From contig LT642318.1 in the NCBI GenBank assembly GCA_900128585.1, positions 1 to 15,806 of the forward strand: a DNA stretch of 15,806 nucleotides, written 5' to 3'. The translations under genes were made by a program, and so were the position numbers. Below, one piece after another: positions 6,241-14,422 of the stretch. Numbering within the stretch: position 1 is the first letter of the stretch; the number at the start of each line of letters is the position of its first letter. Under the pieces are notes generated by a model. That model saw only the letters and a list, made by a program, of their open reading frames with translations, was not told where the DNA came from and searched no databases. The DNA comes from Stramenopiles sp. TOSAG23-3. Taxonomy: Eukaryota; Sar.

Positions 6241-8517
6241 TTACACATCATGCATTGCGCTCGAGATATTTGGAGACTCAGGGATAGGATTGTCTATCTC
6301 ATCGTCATCATCATCTTCATTAACCGAACCGTAACAATTTCTTTCATTTGGTTCCCGAAATTGTAGACCCAGGGCTCGAAATATATCCTCTTCCGAAACG
6401 GCCGGGACTCCGTCGCCAATTTTGATTTTTATCCCCTTTTTTCCCTCAGGGCGTATAACGGGCACCAAATCACGGTCTGAAAGTGACCACCCGATTTTAT
6501 TTGCGTAGTGCCGCATGGACCTGTTAAAGTAGTCGCTACCAGTAAAATAAAGTAGTGCAAATGGGTAGCTTCTTCGCGAGTAAACCTTCAAGTCGATATG
6601 GCGGCAAATGTTTCGTTCGTTGCTTTGCTGTGGTATCTTACAAACACCCATGTATGAACACTCGAAAGTTTCGGTCAAGTCTTCCACTAAAAACTTACAG
6701 CGCTTTAATTCCATAACCAATTGCTTCATAAAATACACTTGATTCCGTTCTGTATGAAAGTCGTGGGCGCAAAACAGCAGATCAATATCGCCGCACGTAT
6801 TTTTTCCTCGACGGTAGGAACCTGTGCATATAACGTCGACCCCAGCACAAATTTCTTTCGCTCTTAATTGTACGAAATCTCTTATCCGTGCCACCTCTTC
6901 GCGGGGAACCCTTTCTTTCAGATCGTCAAAGTGCTTTAGGCCGATGGACTGCCCATGGGTCAACTTTATTCTCCCAGAGTGAGCTGCAGCGCGCAAATCG
7001 GTGACAGATTTAATGTCAAACTTTTGGAACAGCGAATGGGCTGTGCTCGGTCCAATGCCCCATACTTGTCCTAGCTCGGTGATGCTGGCCGTTTTTGGAT
7101 CGCCCTTCAGCTCCTTCAGTAATGTGCTTTGACCGCCGTTGTCTATCATATCTTTCATTCTAGTAACCAACTTACTTCCGATACCATACGCTTTTGTCTG
7201 AAGCAAATCTATCGTACTGGCCGTTAACGGCATCTTCATCCGCTTAACAATGTTTGCAGCCCGTCTGTACCCCATTGCTCGCCATTGACCATCACCTCGA
7301 ATTTTGTATATGCCCTCTAGTTCTTCCAACTGCTTCACTATTTTTTCATTGGTGCACGCCACCGGGGATTTACTGTTTCTATGGCAGGCTAATTTGAAAC
7401 GGTTCGTGTATGCGTACTTTATCCTTCGTTTCTGTGATTCGGAAAACTTTGTGTTCCTGTTTAACGACCAGGAGACACAGAATGGAAGACCCTCCGGTTC
7501 TTGGCGAGGAAAATCCTTGGATTCAATATGGTTGATTACAGCGTCTGGGTGAAGTTCTGTTCCCTCAACACTTTCCCTTTTCTTACGCTTAGGACTATCG
7601 TCTTCTTCGCAAAGAATGGGATCCCCAATTTGATCGGAGGCTGACGCATCCTCGAACAGACAAGATTTGCTCAAAACGGGCGGCACTAGCTTTCTTAAAT
7701 CCAAACAGTGAAAATACCACTTCGTTTTTACAATTGTAACGTTTTTTTCAGAACAAGACCCCGTGAAGTTTCCGTAGCATCGACGTTTCAAATATTTTTC
7801 CGTGTCTACTTGCGTGTCAAAGCCACTAATAAATATGTACATTGAAGCCTCGGTCTTGGAATAAATATCTATGAATTCGTTCATTCGAAATACTGTAACG
7901 GAGTTGGAGGATAGTAATTTATCCAAATTGCTTTTAAAAATCCCGCCTTGTCGCATTGAAATATCTGCAACACCATCCATTATTACGACAACTGTCTTGG
8001 AAGTACTAACGTCCAGTGGAACACTATTTATCTGGGAGCCATCAACTACCAGTTTTTCAGACGTATCCTTTTCTTTCGATTTTGCCTTTTTGTCTTGTCC
8101 CATTGTCTTTAGTACTGGCCTGGAAGTGCTATCGTTCACTGGAACACTATTTACCTGGGAGCCGTCACCTACCAACTTTTCAGACGTATCCTTTTCTTTT
8201 GGTTTTGCCTTTTTGCCTTGTCCCATTGTCTTTAGTATCTTCCGTTTCGGTTTGTTACGACGCCCGGTCCGACGCGGGCTAGGGGAATAGGGCTCCCTGA
8301 ACTGGTCCAAGTAAGCCGTAAAATTTCGCTTTTCCCGCTTCGAAGAGCCCACCCTTACATACGGCCTCCAAGCCTTACCGCTCATTGCAACGGTCCAGCC
8401 AGCTCTAAAGAGATAACTATCCCGAATGAATTTGTTCGTGAAAGCAGCTAAAGTTTCTTTTTTACGATTCCATGTAAAAGTCTCTACGCTATGCCAAGTA
8501 CATGCACTGCACTGCAT
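6241..8517 (-). CDS. POLL: Family X DNA polymerase, Pol lambda-like, with BRCT domain
   Basis: A gap-filling DNA polymerase of family X, 758 residues from an ATG at 8517; M45 is an alternative start. These enzymes act in base excision repair and end joining. Domains in order: basic N-terminus with a tandem duplication (95-176), BRCT (about 174-290, with the typical late Trp at W267), 8-kDa domain (about 347-470), helix-hairpin-helix GIGSK (445-449) and WGIGPSTAHSLF (486-497), palm and thumb. GSYRRGKNTCGDIDLLF supplies catalytic D577 and D579, and RHIDLKV supplies D642. YFTGSDYFNRSMR (657-669) matches the YFTGSAHFNRSMR of Pol lambda, as do YMGVCKIP and LGLQFREPNER. Pol lambda is favoured over mu or TdT because the motif reads GSYRRG rather than GGFRRG and there is no long loop 1. 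At the dRP-lyase lysine position (K312 of human Pol lambda) arginine 453 is found. The tail is acidic (EDDDDDE). Confidence 0.95.
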   Translation of the reverse strand: MQCSACTWHSVETFTWNRKKETLAAFTNKFIRDSYLFRAGWTVAMSGKAWRPYVRVGSSKREKRNFTAYLDQFREPYSPSPRRTGRRNKPKRKILKTMGQGKKAKPKEKDTSEKLVGDGSQVNSVPVNDSTSRPVLKTMGQDKKAKSKEKDTSEKLVVDGSQINSVPLDVSTSKTVVVIMDGVADISMRQGGIFKSNLDKLLSSNSVTVFRMNEFIDIYSKTEASMYIFISGFDTQVDTEKYLKRRCYGNFTGSCSEKNVTIVKTKWYFHCLDLRKLVPPVLSKSCLFEDASASDQIGDPILCEEDDSPKRKKRESVEGTELHPDAVINHIESKDFPRQEPEGLPFCVSWSLNRNTKFSESQKRRIKYAYTNRFKLACHRNSKSPVACTNEKIVKQLEELEGIYKIRGDGQWRAMGYRRAANIVKRMKMPLTASTIDLLQTKAYGIGSKLVTRMKDMIDNGGQSTLLKELKGDPKTASITELGQVWGIGPSTAHSLFQKFDIKSVTDLRAAAHSGRIKLTHGQSIGLKHFDDLKERVPREEVARIRDFVQLRAKEICAGVDVICTGSYRRGKNTCGDIDLLFCAHDFHTERNQVYFMKQLVMELKRCKFLVEDLTETFECSYMGVCKIPQQSNERNICRHIDLKVYSRRSYPFALLYFTGSDYFNRSMRHYANKIGWSLSDRDLVPVIRPEGKKGIKIKIGDGVPAVSEEDIFRALGLQFREPNERNCYGSVNEDDDDDEIDNPIPESPNISSAMHDV
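7990..8235 (-). repeat. 123-bp tandem duplication inside the polymerase gene
   Basis: Two head-to-tail copies, 8113-8235 and 7990-8112, encode residues 95-135 and 136-176. Each protein copy runs LKTMGQ-KKAK-KEKDTSEKLV-DGSQ-NSVP. By eye the DNA copies differ at about 15 of 123 positions. The length is a multiple of three, so the frame is kept. It lies in the linker between the basic N-terminus and the BRCT domain, where length changes are likely tolerated. Confidence 0.93.
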
Positions 8518-9214
8518 TGATTCAAAGAAAAGAGGTTTTCTTTCGATAAATCAGAATGAAACGAGAGTACATAATTATTATATGGAGTTTTTTTCAATTG
8601 AGGTCATCATCAGCGACAAGAACAAAAAAGCTGCTGTTGTTGGTGGGTTAATAACTACTAACAGCAAATGTGTTGGAGGGTTTGCCGCGAAAGTACAAGG
8701 ACCTCATTGTAGTTAAAAAATATAAATTAAATTTGACCCATACTCTAATAATTAACCAACACGGTTTAATATATATACACACAATAGGAGAATCGCCAGT
8801 CTAACTTGAGAGTAGGCAACTTGAAGAATGTTCCTTTTACCTTCTGATTGTATTTTATATAGAAATAAAATTAGTAAATAAACAAAAATATTAAAATATA
8901 CTAAAAAATTAATCCCTACTCACAAGGATGATTCTTCTTCCACCACATTTTTTTTTCTTTTTTTTATAAAATATAGAATTTTTGTTCGTAGTACCAGGTA
9001 GTACCATGGTAGCATCTTCAATATAAATAATATATTATACCAAAGAAGAGTAACAACAAAACTTTTGAAGAAACTGTTGATGAAAGAGAAAGAAAAAGTA
9101 GATATTAGCCGCTTGCCAGGACACCAATAGAAAACTCGGTTGCAAGAACTATAAACGGCATTGGAAAAAGCTGCAGCCTTCGTTTTCGTAAAGATTCAAT
9201 ACGAAGAATTGATA
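8518..9214. other. Divergent spacer between the polymerase and cysteine dioxygenase genes
   Basis: This 697-base spacer separates two genes transcribed outward, so it should hold both promoters. It is AT-rich, with T runs at 8948-8965, A/T-only stretches near 8860-8910 and a small cluster of GTAGTACC words at 8988-9011. The dioxygenase frame is open upstream of its ATG as far as a TTG at 9161. No RNA gene is seen. Confidence 0.5.
8988..9011. promoter_or_regulatory. GTAGTACCA direct repeat overlapping a palindrome
   Basis: GTAGTACCA occurs at 8988-8996 and again at 8998-9006, exactly 10 bases apart (one helical turn). The second copy runs into the perfect 10-bp palindrome TACCATGGTA (9002-9011). 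The cluster lies about 205-225 bases before the dioxygenase ATG and is less AT-rich than its surroundings. A protein-binding site is possible but unproven. Confidence 0.3.
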
Positions 9215-10255
9215 ATGAATAATACTTGCAGTCTTGAAGCGCCAAGCAAGCGTCGTAAGTTGTGCTCGATGGGGTCAGGAGAAGTTATGCACATATTAAG
9301 TTACAAAGCGTTGGACGACAAGATCGAAGAATTTGAGACTGTAGTTCAGGAAATGGCTCGGCTGTTATATTCACTTGAGTCTGAAATTACTGACGTTCGA
9401 GTTTGCCATCCAAAGTGCGGTGAAGTGTGTTTTGTGCTCACGTTTATAACCAGGGAGGCAATGACCAAGTTCCAAGGCACAATTCAAATATGTTCGGAAG
9501 CACGTTTGAAGGACTTGATTACCACGGGGAGCGACCCGCAGTTTTCCGTAACCGGGTGTTTGATGCCGGCCGCCCACACGCTCCCGTCTCTCTTATCGTA
9601 TTTAAAAGTAAATGTAGTCGGGGATAACCACACCGAGCACGACGTAAAGGCCGTGCAGCGAGAGATTGAAAAATGGTTTCCCAGGCGCGGTGAATACTCG
9701 CAGTACATATCGTACGATAGCAAAGATGCGACGAAGTACACACGGAATTTAATATTCGGGAACGCGCACATGGACGTGATTCTGATGTGCTGGCCGGCAG
9801 GATCTCGTTCTACTATTCACGATCATGACGACAGCAGTTGTTGGGTAGTAGTCGTAGAAGGCTCGGTCCATGAAGTGCAGTACGCACAACCCAGATTGGA
9901 CAAGAAATTTTTAGAGGCAGAAAAAGTCAACCCTGCAACCGCAACGGGGTCTTGTGGAAATTTAAAAGTGACAAACACGGCCTTTTTGCGCTGTGGAGGG
10001 GTCACAAGCACATATGCGAATAACGAGATAGGTCTTCACCGCGTGGAAAATAGAACGGAAAAACTAGCATGCACCCTTCACGTGTATGCGCCCCCCCTCA
10101 AGAAAATGAGGATATACAACGAAGACGGAAAAGTGAAAGTATTTGTAGCCACGGCGTCAACCAGGGAAAGCGGGGACTCACTGACGAACGACCCGATTTT
10201 TGACGTAGATGCGTGGAATGCGATGAATATATCGTTGGGAGAAAGTGGGAGTTAA
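9215..10255 (+). CDS. CDO1: Cysteine dioxygenase with an extra N-terminal domain
   Basis: Cysteine dioxygenase oxidises L-cysteine to cysteine sulfinate with O2 at a non-haem iron, the entry step to taurine and sulfate. The protein is 346 residues from the ATG at 9215; mammalian CDO is about 200. The catalytic cupin spans about 122-315. STIHDHDDSSC gives iron ligands H202 and H204 and the cofactor cysteine C209, NEIGLHRVEN gives H275, and LHVYAPP gives H289 and Y291, partner of the Cys-Tyr crosslink. YTRNL supplies R177, matching the substrate-carboxylate Arg60 of mammals. The serine of the Ser-His-Tyr triad is replaced by T287. Residues about 24-95, beginning HILSYKALDDKIEEF, look like a small alpha/beta ferredoxin-like (ABM or NIPSNAP-type) domain not present in animal CDO; this is a judgement from pattern only. 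SKRRKL near the N-terminus could be a nuclear signal. Confidence 0.94.
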   Translation: MNNTCSLEAPSKRRKLCSMGSGEVMHILSYKALDDKIEEFETVVQEMARLLYSLESEITDVRVCHPKCGEVCFVLTFITREAMTKFQGTIQICSEARLKDLITTGSDPQFSVTGCLMPAAHTLPSLLSYLKVNVVGDNHTEHDVKAVQREIEKWFPRRGEYSQYISYDSKDATKYTRNLIFGNAHMDVILMCWPAGSRSTIHDHDDSSCWVVVVEGSVHEVQYAQPRLDKKFLEAEKVNPATATGSCGNLKVTNTAFLRCGGVTSTYANNEIGLHRVENRTEKLACTLHVYAPPLKKMRIYNEDGKVKVFVATASTRESGDSLTNDPIFDVDAWNAMNISLGESGS

Positions 10256-10347
10256 AGTTTAGCCTACGAAGTGTAGATTACGCTCCCAATATTGAAAACA
10301 TAATCTTCACTCTTCACAAAAATGGTGTGCACAGTGATGTTTTAAAA
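10256..10347. other. Short convergent spacer
   Basis: Only 92 bases separate the stops of the dioxygenase and Sfi1-like genes, so their 3' untranslated regions probably overlap as antisense RNA. No strong hairpin or clear poly(A) signal is seen. Confidence 0.5.
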
Positions 10348-13300
10348 TTATTTTCCGTACCTAGTTTCTTCCTCTAACCAAATTGCCCATGCACGAATAG
10401 TGGAGCGCAAGGTGAAGCGCCTGTGGCGCTGCGAAAGAATCTGTTCGCAAGCTTCGAGGTGGCTACCTTGGGACGCAGTCATTTTCCATTCCCGGAAGCA
10501 TATCTTCAAGAATCTCGATCTTCTCGTCAACGTCATGTACTTCAAACAAGCGTCGCAATGCAGCTTGGTCAGCATTATTTCGCGTCGCCGCACCACCATT
10601 TGCCGCCATTTTTTTATCGCAGCAAACTGCTTGAAACGCTTCATAACTCCTAAATTGTGCTGGCGCTGAATTTTATCCTGAAAGACAATGTCTCCGAATT
10701 CTTTCCAATTCCGAAATCGTTTTCTTAGTACTTGAAATATGCTGTATTTTCTCGCATTATTAACTTTACGGCGATAGCCAGTGTACTTCACCCAACAATC
10801 GAATGTTTGGTGGCGTACACGCAGGGTGTGTTGCATATCTGCTTGTTTACTCAAAAGTCGCGTAGCATATTTTGCCCGAAAACCAGCATCGAAGCTTTTC
10901 CGCAAAAGGGATAGTCTCCAGTGGTCTGTGGCTTCCGAGTATAATTTTCTTCCATGCACGTAAAATTTCGCGTTTCGGTGCCACACAGTGAATACCCACC
11001 CTTTCAAAGACAGTTTATGCTTTCGAACAGCCGTGCCCATATTCTTTTTATGGCCGCGCTGCGCGGCAGTCCATGTTGCCCATTGTGAAAACCGAAATTG
11101 CAAATACGATTTCCTCACTTTCGTCCGCAACCCCTTGGTTTTGGCCCACAGTTCTGTTACATCTCGGAGTGCCAAAAAGCTGCGCTGTTTAACATGGCGG
11201 TTGTGCAATACCTGTGCCTTGCGAGTGGCGTTCCTTGCGTATGCCTGCCCTTTTGTCAACTTGTTCCACCAACGGACGGCCCTCTGCATTTTTCTGGCTC
11301 TCATCTTTACGTCTAATTTCCCGACGTCTTCGCGCAGCTCAAGATGCTTCAGCGCCAAAGATCTCCAGGACGACACTATTACTGTCATAATTGACTTCCA
11401 GCGGTATTTATGCACACGATCGTGCGCGAGCTTCAAGCGCTGCTTCTCTGCGATATATGCTTGCCACTTTTTCACAGCTTGGCGCCTTCGTACCCTTCCC
11501 ATGACTAAATTCCGTTCCATTTTTGTCTCGCGGTGCGAGTAATACCACGCTCGAAATGCATACCTAGTAACCTGAAGCGTCTCTACAAGCTTGCCACGAA
11601 TGGCAAACGTTTTTAAACGTCGCGCGACGTAAAGGTTGTTAAGAAATCCCCTGAACGACTGCTTACGGTACATTCGCAACATAAAGTTGTGAGATTTGAC
11701 TTTGTGTTCGTCTCTAATCTTTTGTCTTTTAGAGAAAACTCTCCACGCGCGCACAGCTGCAAATTTGTCGTAGCTCTCCTTGTGCTTTTCGCCCAAGCCG
11801 ATCAACCTTTTTTTTCTCTGCCACTCAATGGTGCGAAGTCTCCAGGCGCGATAAAGGTGAAATTTCTTGCGTTTTCGCCTTTCCTTGCTCAACTGCTTGA
11901 ACCACATCAGCATTTCTTTTGTCTGCCTGGCCCACTGGTAGAAAATTTCCGTTGCCAAGGCTTCATTCTTCTCACGCAAAAAATCCCTCAAGATTCGCCC
12001 GTGGTTTTTTTCATACCACCAAGCGATGAAATATGTCTGGCGCGTTTTGCGAGCAACATATTTTCTGTGCCTAATGACTTTCAATCTCTGTTCTTTCAGA
12101 ACCTGGGCGTGGTCGTACCAGGTATTAAAAATGGCAAGGATTTCACGCTGCTGCCATGTTCTTAAGAATTTGTTGACAAGGTATCTCTGTGAAACTATTT
12201 GGTGAACGTTGGAAGCCCAGCCGCTGAAAGCTGCCATAAGCTCATTGTTCTTCATTCGACGAATAAACCTCGTCAGTTTTCTATTTTCTTCCTTTGTATC
12301 GTACACTACTTTGTACCAACCATCAAAGGCGTCTGCTAAGTTTTTGTTTTGCAATCGGCGCAAGCTCCTGGATACTTTCCTCCTGTGCTCTTTTGCCTCT
12401 TCAACGTGCATTACCCATTGTTCGAACGTCTTAAGAACGCCCAAGTTCTGCCAGCGCAATATGAACTTCATCATTCTTTTCTTCGTGTCCCACAAATCGT
12501 ACCATATATTGAATGCTGTTCCCATGATTCGCTTTTGGTTTGCCCGCTCTGCGTGAAGCTTCCACAATTCCTTCCTCTCTTGCACGCGAAAGTAGAACTT
12601 TTTGAGCATAAATCTTTTAAAGAATGGGACCCAGTTATCACCCCACGGCTCTAATATGCGACGATGAAACTGGTTCGTCAAAGTATATTGTTGCCATTCA
12701 AAAAAACACAGGTTGCGTTTCCTCGTGATGCTCTTTTTCCTCACATGCAAAATTTTCACCGTATGCCGATGCCATACTCCGTACAATTTTTGCATCAACC
12801 AGGCCTCCATGCTACCAATAGCTCTGGTGGCAATCTTTAGCCCCTCGTCGCTCAGAGGGAACCTATCCGATACACGAGCAGGGACACCGTGCATTTTAAA
12901 AATGTCCCTCTTGCTATCAAAAAGTACCAGCACGGGCAATGTAGACGAACGTATCCATCGGTGCGCCGAAAAGGTGAGCAATGGCTTTGGGACTCTGCCG
13001 TCTTCTGCGATTTTCACCATTTCCTTCCATTTCCAGAAACACTTCTGGAGCGTTGTAATGGCGTAATAGTTTTCCGCAAGCGCTTCATCCTCTTCATTTC
13101 CGGCATCTTTTTTCAAAATTAAGTTTCTAGTCTCATTGCCAGGATCGCCCAGGACTGCGTCTAGTTTCCCCCACCAGTTATTTTCCGCCGTCATGTCTAA
13201 GTCCACCAAAAAGGTGTATAAGTCTGAATCCAGTATTGTATCAATGCACAGTTCTTCTCTGTACCTATTGTAAATGCGGAGCACGTCTTTGAGCATAACC

Positions 13301-13596
13301 CTAGTTTTTCCCTGAATGACCCGTCCATGAAATCGTTTGGACTTTTCAAAATTCGTCGTCACTGCAATTTCAGCACCTATAATGACCTCTTCTATTATTC
13401 TGAGGGCGTGCGGATCAAGGTCTGGGTTCGCGTCAGCTCTATTTACTTTCTGGGGTGACGTTGATTGTCTTTTCGGGGACGAAAATACTTGTACAACGTC
13501 GCCAAAGTAGTAGTCATCCTCTACGAGAACGCTTGCTTGTTCTGAGAATTGCGAGTCGTCTAGCGAGAACGAATAGTCTGACACAATATTAGTCAT
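10348..13596 (-). CDS. SFI1: Sfi1-like centrin-binding repeat protein
   Basis: A 1082-residue basic, helical protein starting at the ATG at 13596. From about residue 180 to the end it is built of Trp-centred repeats of the type AFxxWxxxV...K, with well over 20 units recognisable by eye, e.g. LADAFDGWYKVV, LMAAFSGWASNV, ILAIFNTWYDHA and STIRAWAIWLEEE. Trp 394, 427, 460, 493 and 526 are spaced by exactly 33 residues, the repeat spacing typical of Sfi1. In yeast and animals Sfi1 forms a long helix coated with centrin at the half-bridge or centriole, and similar proteins are common in flagellated protists. Residues 1-175 lack repeats and contain S/T-P sites (SSPKRQSTSP), possible phosphorylation targets. 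The repeat class is clear. Orthology to SFI1, rather than to another protein with such repeats, is less certain. Confidence 0.83.
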   Translation of the reverse strand: MTNIVSDYSFSLDDSQFSEQASVLVEDDYYFGDVVQVFSSPKRQSTSPQKVNRADANPDLDPHALRIIEEVIIGAEIAVTTNFEKSKRFHGRVIQGKTRVMLKDVLRIYNRYREELCIDTILDSDLYTFLVDLDMTAENNWWGKLDAVLGDPGNETRNLILKKDAGNEEDEALAENYYAITTLQKCFWKWKEMVKIAEDGRVPKPLLTFSAHRWIRSSTLPVLVLFDSKRDIFKMHGVPARVSDRFPLSDEGLKIATRAIGSMEAWLMQKLYGVWHRHTVKILHVRKKSITRKRNLCFFEWQQYTLTNQFHRRILEPWGDNWVPFFKRFMLKKFYFRVQERKELWKLHAERANQKRIMGTAFNIWYDLWDTKKRMMKFILRWQNLGVLKTFEQWVMHVEEAKEHRRKVSRSLRRLQNKNLADAFDGWYKVVYDTKEENRKLTRFIRRMKNNELMAAFSGWASNVHQIVSQRYLVNKFLRTWQQREILAIFNTWYDHAQVLKEQRLKVIRHRKYVARKTRQTYFIAWWYEKNHGRILRDFLREKNEALATEIFYQWARQTKEMLMWFKQLSKERRKRKKFHLYRAWRLRTIEWQRKKRLIGLGEKHKESYDKFAAVRAWRVFSKRQKIRDEHKVKSHNFMLRMYRKQSFRGFLNNLYVARRLKTFAIRGKLVETLQVTRYAFRAWYYSHRETKMERNLVMGRVRRRQAVKKWQAYIAEKQRLKLAHDRVHKYRWKSIMTVIVSSWRSLALKHLELREDVGKLDVKMRARKMQRAVRWWNKLTKGQAYARNATRKAQVLHNRHVKQRSFLALRDVTELWAKTKGLRTKVRKSYLQFRFSQWATWTAAQRGHKKNMGTAVRKHKLSLKGWVFTVWHRNAKFYVHGRKLYSEATDHWRLSLLRKSFDAGFRAKYATRLLSKQADMQHTLRVRHQTFDCWVKYTGYRRKVNNARKYSIFQVLRKRFRNWKEFGDIVFQDKIQRQHNLGVMKRFKQFAAIKKWRQMVVRRREIMLTKLHCDACLKYMTLTRRSRFLKICFREWKMTASQGSHLEACEQILSQRHRRFTLRSTIRAWAIWLEEETRYGK

Positions 13597-13726
13597 GTTT
13601 ATGATACGTTAAATATGTAAAGACTACCCTTCTTGGAAATACAAGTGTTCGTGCCCTCGTTTCATATTACGTTTGTGCAAAATAATTATAATGATCCGTT
13701 TAAATACAAAGGGGAATCCGGGGCGG

Positions 13727-13735
13727 GTCCGTCCG
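13727..13735 (-). promoter_or_regulatory. CGGACGGAC motif upstream of the Sfi1-like gene
   Basis: Read on the minus strand this is CGGACGGAC, 131 bases before the Sfi1-like ATG. It sits in a GC-rich patch in otherwise AT-rich DNA. Orientation relative to the gene is the same as at the JmjC gene and the unidentified gene. Function is inferred only. Confidence 0.4.
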
Positions 13736-14325
13736 ATAATCTTCTCTTGTGGACGTTTGTTTTGTACATTTAAATGCGAGGCATGGTCCGTAGCACTTTT
13801 CTGCCGGGGTTGATTATGATGTTATGACTGGAAGGGAAGGAAGGCCTTGCCATTTTTGTGCTAAACTTGGTCGTCGTCGTCGGCGTAAGTTCTATTTATT
13901 AATAATTCTTTCTTTTTGTTGTTGCCTTTTTCTACTACCATCGACCAGTAGGTGTATAATGAATGTATTATGTTGCCAGTAGTATAGAGACAGGATAGGG
14001 GGGGAAATGGTGTTTTTAAAAACGCAAAGCCTCGAAGAACGGTTCGCTTGACCTTACTACTACCTCGGTATTATTATATAACTAATATATATAAAATATT
14101 GTCATAATACTACGATACTGCCTGCACCAGTCAACAGGAAGACACAACAAAGATTTTAATTATTCGTTATTCCTGCAATGAGTTTCGTACTATTACACTA
14201 TCGCAGTAGTCTTGATCTCATTACCCTATAATTAATGATTTCCGAACCGTAATTTTGATGTTGACCAGTTGTGCACTGCTACGATGGGAGGAGAGATAAA
14301 ATATAATACTATATAATTATAGGTA

Positions 14326-14351
14326 ATAATAAAATAATAATATTTTATTAT
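14326..14351. terminator. AT-only hairpin downstream of the unidentified gene
   Basis: An 11-bp perfect inverted repeat (14326-14336 with 14341-14351) surrounds a 4-base ATAA loop, 72-97 bases beyond the minus-strand stop at 14423. Between stop and hairpin the minus strand also reads AATAAA. A contribution to 3' end formation is possible, but all bases are A or T, so chance symmetry is not excluded. Confidence 0.3.
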
Positions 14352-14422
14352 ATGGGCAGTTGTAGACGACTGACTATTTGCGTCTTTTTATTTATAAATA
14401 AGAAAAATAGTAATAGCTGCAA

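Larger units (their letters stand above)
13597..14422. other. 826-base spacer without recognisable genes
   Basis: Upstream DNA of the Sfi1-like gene and downstream DNA of the next minus-strand gene. It holds a short GC-rich patch (13710-13735) with GTCCGTCCG, a TCG trinucleotide run near 13873-13885, AT-rich stretches and a strong AT hairpin (14326-14351). ATACTGCCTGCA at 14115-14126 recurs at 15511-15522. I looked for tRNA-like and spliceosomal RNA-like sequence and saw none. Confidence 0.5.

Noticed and set aside
10988-12165. Several antisense open frames inside the Sfi1-like gene
   Set aside because: They mirror the Trp/Arg/Lys-rich repeat code and have no start context or motifs of their own.
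13597-14422. Possible tRNA, snRNA or snoRNA in the long spacer
   Set aside because: I found no TTCGA-type T-loop with matching stems, no U6-like core and no convincing box C/box D pair.
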